Assembly (NCBI GenBank): GCA_011390435.1
Contig: JAABSK010000044.1
Location: 1-15,643 of the forward strand
Reading direction: 5' to 3'
Source of the DNA: Desulfobacteraceae bacterium
GTDB taxonomy: Bacteria; Desulfobacterota; Desulfobacteria; Desulfobacterales; Desulfobacteraceae
DNA: 15,643 nt
The position numbers and the translations under genes were made by a program. The notes under the pieces are model-generated. The model was not told the DNA's origin, did no database searches, and worked only from the letters and a program-made list of their open reading frames with translations. The stretch's first letter is position 1; the number at the start of each line of letters is the position of its first letter. Of this stretch, positions 6,443 through 14,252 are shown piece after piece.

Positions 6443-8359
6443 TCAGACAGGCTTCTCTTCTGCAATCTCTTGTTGCAGGCGCTCTAACAGTTTTTTAAAA
6501 TCATAGGGTTTTTTGATAAAACACCGTGCTTTTTTCAGAATCGCATCGGTTTTGGGATCTTCAGGGCTGTGGCCGCTGCAGATAATCACCTTTGCTGCCG
6601 GGTTGATCTCCAGAATCTTCTGAAGGCAGTTTCTACCGCCCATTCCCGGCATGATCAGATCCAGAATAATCACCGAACAGATCTCTTTTTTTTCCTGATA
6701 CACGGCAAGACCTGTCTCTGCGTTTTCCGCGGTGATAACCGTATACCCGGAAAATACCAGATATTCTTCAGCCAGTTCGCGAAGATACTGCTCATCATCG
6801 ATGAACAGGATGGTCTCTCCATTGCCTTTCCGGATCGGGGATTCTTCTTTTTTGATCTGTCTGGGCACTTCGATTTTTACTGCTGGGAAATAGAGCGTAA
6901 AGCAGCTTCCCCTGCCGGGACTGCTTTCACAAAAGAGGTGCCCCCCATGATTCTGGATAATACCGTAGGCCATTGCCAGTCCAAGCCCGGTGCCTTTTCC
7001 GGGTTTTTTTGTGGTATAAAACGGTTCAAAAATATGCTCCAGAATATCCTCGGTCATGCCCTGCCCATTATCCATCACTGACAGCAGAACATAATCCTCT
7101 GACGTCTCGCCAAGATGCGGCCGGTGAAGAGCGGCATCCCGTGTGATATTGGCGGTTCTGAAAATCAGCTTTCCACCGTCAGGCATGGCATCCCTGGCAT
7201 TCACACCGATATTGAGCAGTACCTGCTCCACCTGGCCGGGATCGGCACTGATGGTCAAAAGCGAATCCGACAGGTCCAGTTCGATATCAATCATCTTGGG
7301 AATGGTGCGCTTCAGCAGTTTTTCAACCTGGCGCACAAGGTGATTCAAATTGATCAGCCGGGGATGGATTTCCACTTTCCGGCTGAAGGTCAACAATTGA
7401 GCAGTCAGCTCCGCAGCTCTCTGGGCTGCCTTCTCAATGGCCCTGAGCTTGGGATAATCCAGTGATGCCGTATCCGCATCCATCAACAGCATCTGCACAT
7501 AGCTGATGATCGCCTGAAGCAGGTTGTTGAAATCATGGGAAATTCCTCCGGCCAGCGTTCCCACTGCTTCCATCTTCTGGGCCTGGAGCAGCTGGGCCTC
7601 AAGCTGCCTGATAGAGGTGATATCCCTTGCAAATCCACAGATGCCGCTGATCGTCCCGTCTTTTTCCATCAACGGGACCTTGACCGTATGAAATGTCCGG
7701 GTGGTTTTGCCGGGGATCCTGAGCTCTTCTTCGATGATTCTGCCCTGCAGCACTGCATTCTCCGATGTATGAGATTTTGCAGTGTCTGGCCGGTCAAACA
7801 ATTCCATATCAGTCTGCCCCATGAACAAGGAGGCATCCAGTTTATACAACCGCTCCATGGCAGGATTTACAAGGGTGTATTTCAGGTTCCGGTCTTTGAG
7901 AAAAATGGCGTCCTGTGCGCTTTCAAAAATAGTTCTGAATCGCTTTTCACTCTCTTTGAGCTTTTCTTCAGCAATGCGTTTTTCCTCTCTTGCCACAAGG
8001 ATTTCAAAAATACGTTCCAAAAGTTTGATCAGCTCGATGGGGCGGACCGGCTTCTGCAGATACTGAAATGCCCCCTTTTCAAGGGCGGCCACAGCTGAAT
8101 CCACATCGGCAAATGCGGTCATCATCGCACAGATGCATTCAGGGTGACTGATTTTAAGCTTGCTTAACAGATTGATGCCGGTGTCATCCGGCAGCTTCAG
8201 ATCGAGAAGCGCCACATGGGGATTGTGTTCTTTTGCCATCGTCAATGCTTCGGCACAGGTGCCGGCTGTCAGCAGCTCATAGCCTTCATCGGAAAGAATA
8301 TCCATCCAGTTGTCTGCCAGTGCGTCGTCATCATCAACAACCAGGATTTTTTTAACCAT
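6443..8359 (-). CDS. Hybrid histidine kinase/response regulator (REC-PAS-HisKA-HATPase-REC)
   Basis: This 638-residue protein has no membrane segments. An N-terminal receiver (3-120) carries D53, T81 and K103. It is followed by a coiled linker (about 121-140), a PAS domain (141-250) and HisKA with H275 in GGISHDFNN. HATPase_c follows with N387, DNGQGM (430-435) and GKGTGLGLA (454-462). A C-terminal receiver (515-632) carries D567 and K617. Having receivers at both ends suggests a phosphorelay node that takes input from another kinase and passes phosphate on. The start is the second of two consecutive ATGs (8359), 7 nt after a strong GGAG; the ATG at 8362 is equally possible. The frame extends further upstream into the preceding gene without similarity. 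It lies 16 nt after the seven-PAS kinase, so it is probably translated from the same mRNA. Confidence 0.93.
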   Translation of the reverse strand: MVKKILVVDDDDALADNWMDILSDEGYELLTAGTCAEALTMAKEHNPHVALLDLKLPDDTGINLLSKLKISHPECICAMMTAFADVDSAVAALEKGAFQYLQKPVRPIELIKLLERIFEILVAREEKRIAEEKLKESEKRFRTIFESAQDAIFLKDRNLKYTLVNPAMERLYKLDASLFMGQTDMELFDRPDTAKSHTSENAVLQGRIIEEELRIPGKTTRTFHTVKVPLMEKDGTISGICGFARDITSIRQLEAQLLQAQKMEAVGTLAGGISHDFNNLLQAIISYVQMLLMDADTASLDYPKLRAIEKAAQRAAELTAQLLTFSRKVEIHPRLINLNHLVRQVEKLLKRTIPKMIDIELDLSDSLLTISADPGQVEQVLLNIGVNARDAMPDGGKLIFRTANITRDAALHRPHLGETSEDYVLLSVMDNGQGMTEDILEHIFEPFYTTKKPGKGTGLGLAMAYGIIQNHGGHLFCESSPGRGSCFTLYFPAVKIEVPRQIKKEESPIRKGNGETILFIDDEQYLRELAEEYLVFSGYTVITAENAETGLAVYQEKKEICSVIILDLIMPGMGGRNCLQKILEINPAAKVIICSGHSPEDPKTDAILKKARCFIKKPYDFKKLLERLQQEIAEEKPV

Positions 8360-8375
8360 CATTTCTCTCCTCGTT

Positions 8376-11300
8376 TCATTTGGAACTGTCTGCCAGGCAG
8401 GGCAGAAAAATACGCACAATGGTTCCACTGTCTGGTTCGGTTTCCATCTCTATTCTGCCACCATGTTCTACAACAACCTTGCTGACAATGGCAAGGCCAA
8501 TGCCGGTACCACGCGCACGGGTGGTAAACAGAGGCTCGAATGCATGCCGGCGGGTCTCTTCATCCATTCCAATACCATTGTCTGCCACCTGAAAGCAAAC
8601 AGATCTCTGGATTAACCCCACTGACACCGACACCTGTGGCAGGTATGCAGCGCCTGATTTGCCGGCTGCCTCCAGACGCGCCTGGACAGCCTGAACCGCA
8701 TTGCTGATCAGGTTGATCAGCACACGGCGCATTTTTTCCTGATCATGGGGTACCAGCGGCAATGCATCGGCAATTTCAAGCGCTATATCCAGTTGTTTTG
8801 ATTCTTTTTCCTGCGCAACAACCTGCTGCACCCAGGAATGGATCATCTGGGGAACAATGGTGACCTTTCGCCCCCTGGTGTATTCAAGAAGATCTGCAAC
8901 AATGGTATCGCAAAGACTCACCTGTTCATCGATACGGGCAATGTGTTTGCTGACTTTATCATCCCGGGGTTTGATCCTGCGTTTCAGATAAAAGCTGGAA
9001 GAGCGGATCACCCCGAGTGGATTTCGAAGCTCATGGCTGACCGTAGCTGTCAGCTGGCCCAGCACAGCAAGTTTTTCTTTCTTCACCAGCACTTCCTGAG
9101 TCTTTTCCAGCTCACGGGTGCGTTCCCCCACCATCTCTTCCAGATGCTGGCGGTACTTTGCAAGCTCAGCCTCTGCACGTTTTCTGTCACTGACATCCCG
9201 GACAATACTCAGCAGAGCCGGCTTTCCAGACCGAGCCACCATTCCGCTGTTGACCTCGACAGGAATATGAGATCCATCTTTGCAGATATGAACAGATTCA
9301 AAAAAAACCGGCCTGGAAAGGGCTTCAGAATAATCCGGTATGAAAATCCGGTACGGATGGTCCGGGTGAACAATATGATCCAGACCCATCCCCAGCAGTT
9401 CTGTTTCCGAATATCCCAGATGGCTGCAGGCAGCCATGTTCACATCCAGGAACCGGCCGGTTTCACTGTCTGTAACAAAAATTGCATCCGCAGCAGTCTG
9501 GAAAATGGTCCGGAACCGGGCCTCACTTTCACGCAGGGCTGACTGTGCTGTCTTCAGAGGCGTCAGATTCATGTTAAAGCTCAGATAGCATCGCTTTCCC
9601 ATATAGCGGACAGGGGTGATTGTGCACAGTGTTTCCATCAGCTCACCGTTTTTTGTCACACAGGCAAGCTCCATTCCATCAACCCTTTGATCTCTTCTGA
9701 GCCGGGCAACCAGTTCTTCGATCTGCCGGGGGTCTTTGAACAGGCCCAGTTCCAAGCCATTTCTGCCGATGATTTCGCTTCTGGAATACCCCAGATTTCT
9801 GCAAAACGTATCGTTCACTGCAACATATGTCAAATCGGGAATGGACAGAATATTGATGGAGTATGGAGCCGATTCAATAATGGTGCGGTAACTTTCCTCG
9901 CTTCTTTCCAGTTCCTGCTGGGCTTTTTTCTGTTTGGAAATATTGATCGTTACGGTCAGAAAACAATCCTCGCCCATATGCACAATCGGGCTGACCGATA
10001 TCAGACACTCATAGATATTCCCGGATTTGGTTTTGAAATCAACTTCCAGGCCGAAAACCCGCTTATCCTGTTTGAGACGTTCATACATTGTGCGCCGCTG
10101 AGCCGGGTCCGCGTAAATACCCAGCTCATCAGGCGTCCGGCCCAGGACCTCTGTCCGGGTAAAGCCGGTGCTGGCGCAGAAAGCGTCATTCACCAGTGCA
10201 TATGTAGCGTCGGAACGGCGTAAGATCACAATGCCGTAAGGCGCTGTGTTCAAAATTGTCAGATAGCTTTCTTCCCGCTCACAAAGCAGCTGCTGGGTCT
10301 TTTTCAGGTCATCAATCACTTTGGCCACGACAAGCACGCACTTTTCACCATCCCATTCAAAAATGCGGGCGGAGAACAGCTGGTGGGAAATGGTACCATC
10401 CTTGTACCGGACACGCACTTCCAGGTTGTCCACCCGGCCATGGGCGGTGATGGCTGCCACAAGTTTTCTTCTGTCACTGTCGTCTGCGTAGATATTCAGA
10501 TCGGCAGCTGTCCGGCCGATGGTTTCCTGCGGGGTAAAGCCGGTACGCCTGTAAAAAATCTCATTGACCTCGATATACTTGCCATCTTCCAGCCGGGTCA
10601 GACAGATAACATCCGGTGCAGCGGAAAAAATGAGCCGCTGAAGGTTTTCACTCTCTTTGAGGGCGTTTTGAACATCCAGCAGGGGATTGATCAATGTGGC
10701 AACGAACAAAATACACTCTTCCCCTTTGAACGGCAGAATTCTGGCGGAAACAATATCATGCAGCAGCGATCCATCACGGTGAAAAAAACTGACCCGCATT
10801 CTGGATACACGGCCCCGGGTGCGCAATTCATGGATAATCTGTTCCCTGTCGTCTGGATTCACGTACAGGTTCAGATCATTCACCGTCCGGCCGATAACCT
10901 CGTGGCGGGCATATCCGGTCTGACGGCAAAAGGTTTCATTGACTTCAAAATATCTCCCATCAGACACCCGCGTGATGGTGATGGCATCCGGCGCCAGTTC
11001 CATCACACGGCGGTAGCTTTCTTCGCTTTCCCTGAGCTTTTGTGCCATCTTGTGTTTCTGGGTAATATCACGGATGATTCCCCCGAAACCGGATGGATTG
11101 CCCTTGTGATCACGAAGCAGTGTTGTGATGGTTTCACAAAACACTGGTTTTCCATCTCTACCGATAATTTCATAATCAATGATGGACTCTGAAGTTCCGG
11201 TCCGGTAGACTGTGCTGAAAATGTCATGGATCCTTTTTGCTTCATCAGGGGCCATATACTCCCTGTAGGACAGACCGATCAACTCTTCAGGGCTTCTCTG

Positions 11301-11828
11301 GTATATTCTGGCTGCGCTGGCGTTCAAAAAGGTGATATTGCCCTTCAGGTCCGTTTCCAGATATCCGTCAGTCATCAGATCAAGAATATTTTGATATGTG
11401 GCATCAATCGCATCATTCGCTGTTCTGACAGCGGTTTCCTCTGTGATGACGGTTCCGGTTTTGATCAAATGGGCAACTGCGCCGTCTTTATCCGGAATCG
11501 GTGTAATCGTGCACGCTTCCCAGTAGTGGCCGCCATCGATTGTTTTACACTGGAGATGGCCCTGCCAGGGCTGATGGCTGGCCAGTTCCGCCATGATGTG
11601 CTGCGTGCGGGTATTGGGCTGGATCCAAAAGGCACTCATGGGTTTGCCGAGAATGCGGTCTGCGGTGCATCCCATCTGTGTCAGAACCGCCTGGCTGGCA
11701 TACAGAATTCTGGCATCGGCGTCGGTCAGCAAAAATGTTCCGACACCCAGGTCAATTGCCCGCAAAAGGGCCTGGGTAAGATCTTCCTGATGCTGCTGGG
11801 GGGTGTCTTGTTTTGCGTTTTGCTTCAT
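8376..11828 (-). CDS. Soluble seven-PAS sensor histidine kinase
   Basis: This 1150-residue protein has no transmembrane segment or signal peptide, so sensing is cytoplasmic. Seven PAS domains start near residues 19, 145, 272, 397, 522, 647 and 772. They are followed by a coiled coil (about 883-918), a HisKA domain with H932 in SHELRNP, and HATPase_c with N1043, DNGIGM (1083-1088) and GTGIGLAI (1107-1114). It has no receiver, so phosphate must go to another protein, plausibly the receiver-bearing hybrid kinase encoded 16 nt downstream. PAS3-7 are spaced at exactly 125 residues, pointing to tandem duplication. PAS3-6 keep a cysteine at C372, C497, C622 and C747. The start ATG follows GGGAG closely. 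A candidate promoter lies upstream, and two GcvH-like genes precede it. Confidence 0.95.
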   Translation of the reverse strand: MKQNAKQDTPQQHQEDLTQALLRAIDLGVGTFLLTDADARILYASQAVLTQMGCTADRILGKPMSAFWIQPNTRTQHIMAELASHQPWQGHLQCKTIDGGHYWEACTITPIPDKDGAVAHLIKTGTVITEETAVRTANDAIDATYQNILDLMTDGYLETDLKGNITFLNASAARIYQRSPEELIGLSYREYMAPDEAKRIHDIFSTVYRTGTSESIIDYEIIGRDGKPVFCETITTLLRDHKGNPSGFGGIIRDITQKHKMAQKLRESEESYRRVMELAPDAITITRVSDGRYFEVNETFCRQTGYARHEVIGRTVNDLNLYVNPDDREQIIHELRTRGRVSRMRVSFFHRDGSLLHDIVSARILPFKGEECILFVATLINPLLDVQNALKESENLQRLIFSAAPDVICLTRLEDGKYIEVNEIFYRRTGFTPQETIGRTAADLNIYADDSDRRKLVAAITAHGRVDNLEVRVRYKDGTISHQLFSARIFEWDGEKCVLVVAKVIDDLKKTQQLLCEREESYLTILNTAPYGIVILRRSDATYALVNDAFCASTGFTRTEVLGRTPDELGIYADPAQRRTMYERLKQDKRVFGLEVDFKTKSGNIYECLISVSPIVHMGEDCFLTVTINISKQKKAQQELERSEESYRTIIESAPYSINILSIPDLTYVAVNDTFCRNLGYSRSEIIGRNGLELGLFKDPRQIEELVARLRRDQRVDGMELACVTKNGELMETLCTITPVRYMGKRCYLSFNMNLTPLKTAQSALRESEARFRTIFQTAADAIFVTDSETGRFLDVNMAACSHLGYSETELLGMGLDHIVHPDHPYRIFIPDYSEALSRPVFFESVHICKDGSHIPVEVNSGMVARSGKPALLSIVRDVSDRKRAEAELAKYRQHLEEMVGERTRELEKTQEVLVKKEKLAVLGQLTATVSHELRNPLGVIRSSSFYLKRRIKPRDDKVSKHIARIDEQVSLCDTIVADLLEYTRGRKVTIVPQMIHSWVQQVVAQEKESKQLDIALEIADALPLVPHDQEKMRRVLINLISNAVQAVQARLEAAGKSGAAYLPQVSVSVGLIQRSVCFQVADNGIGMDEETRRHAFEPLFTTRARGTGIGLAIVSKVVVEHGGRIEMETEPDSGTIVRIFLPCLADSSK
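9141..11015 (-). repeat. Five 375-bp coding repeats encoding PAS3-PAS7
   Basis: The units begin at 11015, 10640, 10265, 9890 and 9515 (residues 272, 397, 522, 647, 772). Aligned landmarks recur without any insertion or deletion: [YQF][RL]..[IVL]...A at the unit start and VN..F/A.....G[YF] 24 residues later (296, 421, 546, 671, 796). The fifth unit is the most diverged. Confidence 0.75.
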
Positions 11829-11902
11829 CTGCTCCCTTGTCGGCTTTTAAAAGATAAGCGCCGCATATCGATCGATTCAAGATACCAGGGCGGACTCAGC
11901 AA

Positions 11903-11932
11903 AAATTAGGACAGAAACCAGATGATTGTCAA
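11903..11932 (-). promoter_or_regulatory. Candidate promoter of the kinase pair
   Basis: On the minus strand, TTGACA (11932-11927) is followed after 18 nt by TAATTT (11908-11903), about 75 nt upstream of the seven-PAS kinase. It could let the kinases be expressed separately from the GcvH-like genes, whose last stop codon lies 139 nt upstream of the kinase. Confidence 0.4.
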
Positions 11933-11967
11933 TCAAATTGTGAAAATCGCTCTCTGTGAAGCCCTCA

Positions 11968-12894
11968 TCAGGAATCCGGAGCAATAAACGCATTCACAAG
12001 TGTTTCCCACTGGACCGTTTGCAGGCTGCCGAAAATATCCTTCACCAGACTGCCGCCGTCGGCAGCCTTCAGCTGGGTTTTTTCTGCGAGAAATTCATGG
12101 AGCCGGTCCATTGTGTGCTCAAGAAACTGTCTGGCAGAATCCATGAACAGCAATTGTTTCAGGTCAGCCTTTAAATCCGGGCAATAGGCCATGAAAAGCC
12201 ATCCGTCGGTATACGGAGATCTGCAGATCAGATCCGGCGTGTGCCGCACCCGGGCGTTGACCTCTGTCACAACTCCACTGACCGGTGAAACAACGGCAGC
12301 ACGGTGACCGTCCCGATGCAGGGAAACCGCTGGCACACCCTGTCGGACCGGTTCTCCCATCAGTGGAACATCCAGGCTGTCACACCGACCCAGCAGCCGG
12401 CCGGCAAAATCATCCACGCCCACCCGCACCATGCGGTTTTCTTCTATCTTCATCCAGGCATGGCCGGTGTGGAGGTAAAATCCATGGGGCAGACAGATGC
12501 CGTTCACATCTTCAAATGCCACTGGTTTAAGAACAGCATTCACCTTCAGCTGGTCATCAAAATACTGATCAAATTCACAGTCAATGCACTGATAGGATTT
12601 CGGGCAGCTTTTAAATCGGATCTGGCCCTTCATATGGTGAATACAGGGTCTTTGGGCCGGGGGCAGTTGTTTGAGCCGTTCTGTCCAGAAAGTGAAGCCT
12701 GACCATTTTGGTTTTGGAAAAACCTGCTGTGCCTGGCGGGACTGGTTGATCCGGCATACCCGGTTCATGGCCTGGTCAAACCGGCAGGTACTGCACGAAA
12801 AATCCGTTGTACAGGGCTTATACCTGACCACCCCTGCCTGCTGCCAGAGACAGTCCGGCAGCAGGGTTGTTTTCATTTCAGTCTGCATGATCAT
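11968..12894 (-). CDS. GcvH-like protein with two Cys4 modules, lipoyl lysine missing
   Basis: Residues 126-240 of this 308-residue protein resemble the glycine-cleavage H-protein (lipoyl-carrier) fold: HTGHAWMKIEE, VRVGVDDFAG, VVSPVSGVVTEVN, then SPYTDGWLF. In true H proteins the lipoylated lysine lies 7 residues before SPVSG; here that residue is G196, so lipoylation at this site is not expected. The N terminus holds two repeats with identical spacing: C15-x12-C28-x5-C34-x2-C37 and C84-x12-C97-x5-C103-x2-C106, each followed by x-F-D. They may bind zinc or an iron-sulfur cluster. The C-terminal tail carries ADGGSLVKDIFGSL and a WE..V..F ending shared with its paralog. I do not recognise a named gene. 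The start has AGGA 4 nt upstream. It lies 43 nt after the paralog. Confidence 0.85.
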   Translation of the reverse strand: MIMQTEMKTTLLPDCLWQQAGVVRYKPCTTDFSCSTCRFDQAMNRVCRINQSRQAQQVFPKPKWSGFTFWTERLKQLPPAQRPCIHHMKGQIRFKSCPKSYQCIDCEFDQYFDDQLKVNAVLKPVAFEDVNGICLPHGFYLHTGHAWMKIEENRMVRVGVDDFAGRLLGRCDSLDVPLMGEPVRQGVPAVSLHRDGHRAAVVSPVSGVVTEVNARVRHTPDLICRSPYTDGWLFMAYCPDLKADLKQLLFMDSARQFLEHTMDRLHEFLAEKTQLKAADGGSLVKDIFGSLQTVQWETLVNAFIAPDS

Positions 12895-12937
12895 CGTATC
12901 CTTATTTAATTGATGTCGGGCTGATTAATGCCGGGCA

Positions 12938-13834
12938 TCAGGTCCCCAGAAAGATCCGGGTAAGATTTTCCCATCCCAGTCCAGGCAGATGGCCGTAAAC
13001 ATCCCGTGTCAGCACCCCGCCATCTGCGCTCAGCGGACCGGCCACATGCTCGATCATCTCTTCCAGGGCAGTCACCTCGCTGTCCATCCATGCCTGGCTG
13101 GATGCATCCCCCATCAGGCCCTTGACTGCAGCCTTGATGTCCCGGTTGTGTACGGTAAACAGCCATCCATCCTGGTAAGGCGTTTTTCCGGGAAGATCAG
13201 GTGATGCATAAACTGCTGGGTTGACAGCAGTGATCACGCCGTCCACAGGCGATCTGACATCTGCGAAATGCTTGCCGCGGCGCATTCCCCATCCCGGGAT
13301 ACCACTGCTCAGTTCCTGGCCGGTCAGCGGCAGATCAAAACCGTCTGGCTGCCCCAGCACCTTGAACGCGAAATCATCCATACCCACACGGATGAACCCG
13401 CCATTCTCCAGGGTGGCCCAGGTGTGACCATCGTGAAAGTAAAAATCAGATGGCAGTTTAAACCCTTTCACATCCATCATCTCAAGGGATGCGTGGCCGG
13501 TTCCGGGAGACAACGTGTCCTCAAACAGCTGATCAAATTCGCATTTAAAGCAGTTGTAATTCAGCGGACAGGTTCGAACTGCCGACCGGTGGGTGAGGGC
13601 ATGGCGGCAGGTCCTTGAAAAACTTTCTTTCCTGCGCAGGGCATCCTGCCATGACAGATGCCGCCCTGCAGCAGCCTGTGCGCCCATTGCAGCATCATAT
13701 CTGCAGGTGGCGCAGTCATAATGGCTGGTGCAGTATTTTTTGGATACCACGCCGGACTGCATCCAGATGCAGGGGCGGTTCTCGTTCAGAGTGCCCGCCT
13801 GTTGTGCCTGATTGTTTTGTTTTGTCGGGTTCAT
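12938..13834 (-). CDS. GcvH-like protein with two Cys4 modules, lipoyl lysine kept
   Basis: This 298-residue paralog of the next gene shares its layout. There are two N-terminal modules with the same spacing, C22-x12-C35-x5-C41-x2-C44 and C76-x12-C89-x5-C95-x2-C98, each followed by x-[FY]-D. An H-protein-like domain follows at about 117-232 (HDGHTWATLENGGFIRVGMDDF, VRSPVDGVITAVN, TPYQDGWLF). Here K188 lies exactly 7 residues before SPVDG, matching the lipoyl-lysine position. The flanking residues are not the usual ESVKA(A/S), so lipoylation is possible but unproven. The tail has ADGGVLTRDVYGHL and a WENL..IF ending. It is far longer than the roughly 125-residue GcvH, and no gcvP or gcvT is nearby, so glycine cleavage is unlikely. 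A strong RBS (AAAGGAGG) lies 7 nt upstream. It heads the minus-strand block. Confidence 0.87.
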   Translation of the reverse strand: MNPTKQNNQAQQAGTLNENRPCIWMQSGVVSKKYCTSHYDCATCRYDAAMGAQAAAGRHLSWQDALRRKESFSRTCRHALTHRSAVRTCPLNYNCFKCEFDQLFEDTLSPGTGHASLEMMDVKGFKLPSDFYFHDGHTWATLENGGFIRVGMDDFAFKVLGQPDGFDLPLTGQELSSGIPGWGMRRGKHFADVRSPVDGVITAVNPAVYASPDLPGKTPYQDGWLFTVHNRDIKAAVKGLMGDASSQAWMDSEVTALEEMIEHVAGPLSADGGVLTRDVYGHLPGLGWENLTRIFLGT

Positions 13835-14252
13835 TTTGATGCCTCCTTTAACGATGGGAGTGATGCAGGAAAAGTGAATTCGCCTGCAGAACAGTGTTGA
13901 TATGATTCAGAGCAAAAACGATGCCACCCAGTTGGTAAAAAGGAATAATATTTAAAATTCAATATGTTACACAAAATTTATCCCAGCATTCAATCTGATG
14001 AGAAAACAATCCAGCCACCAGGTGTTGGATTTTCCATCAGTCGGTTTCAAACCTGCAACCAAAATCCATTTTAACGGCCTTTACAGAAAGCGGTTTCAGC
14101 AACTGTTGGATTTTACTGCAGACCCGTCTTCTTTTCCCCCACATACACGGATCAAACTATGGCTTGCGTCACTTCCAGATCCTGTGATACAGTTCGGGTA
14201 TACTGATAATTTCAGTTGATCCGCTTTCAGTCCGCCCCAGAGGATAACAGTT
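13835..14252. other. Divergent intergenic region between GcvH-like and PAS kinase genes
   Basis: These 418 nt must hold promoters for both directions. An 11-mer TGTTGGATTTT recurs at 14023-14033 and 14104-14114, and its core TGGATTTT appears inverted at 14061-14068. CGGTTTCA occurs at 14042-14049 and 14091-14098. A TGTGATACA / TATACTGATAAT stretch (14184-14210) is a possible -10 region for the kinase, without a good -35. A 73-codon ORF (13998-14219) lacks an RBS and family similarity and is not called. Confidence 0.5.

Noticed and set aside
8838..11192. Long plus-strand ORFs (8838-9542, 9687-10223, 10383-11192) antisense to the seven-PAS kinase
   Set aside because: They recur because the kinase sequence itself is repetitive; their products look like mirror translations without domains, while the minus strand encodes clear PAS motifs.
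11968..13834. Glycine cleavage H proteins (gcvH)
   Set aside because: The proteins are more than twice the usual length, have doubled Cys modules, one lacks the lipoyl lysine, and no other gcv gene is nearby.
13998..14219. 73-codon plus-strand ORF upstream of the PAS kinase
   Set aside because: There is no RBS or recognisable domain, and it covers the repeat cluster of a divergent promoter region.
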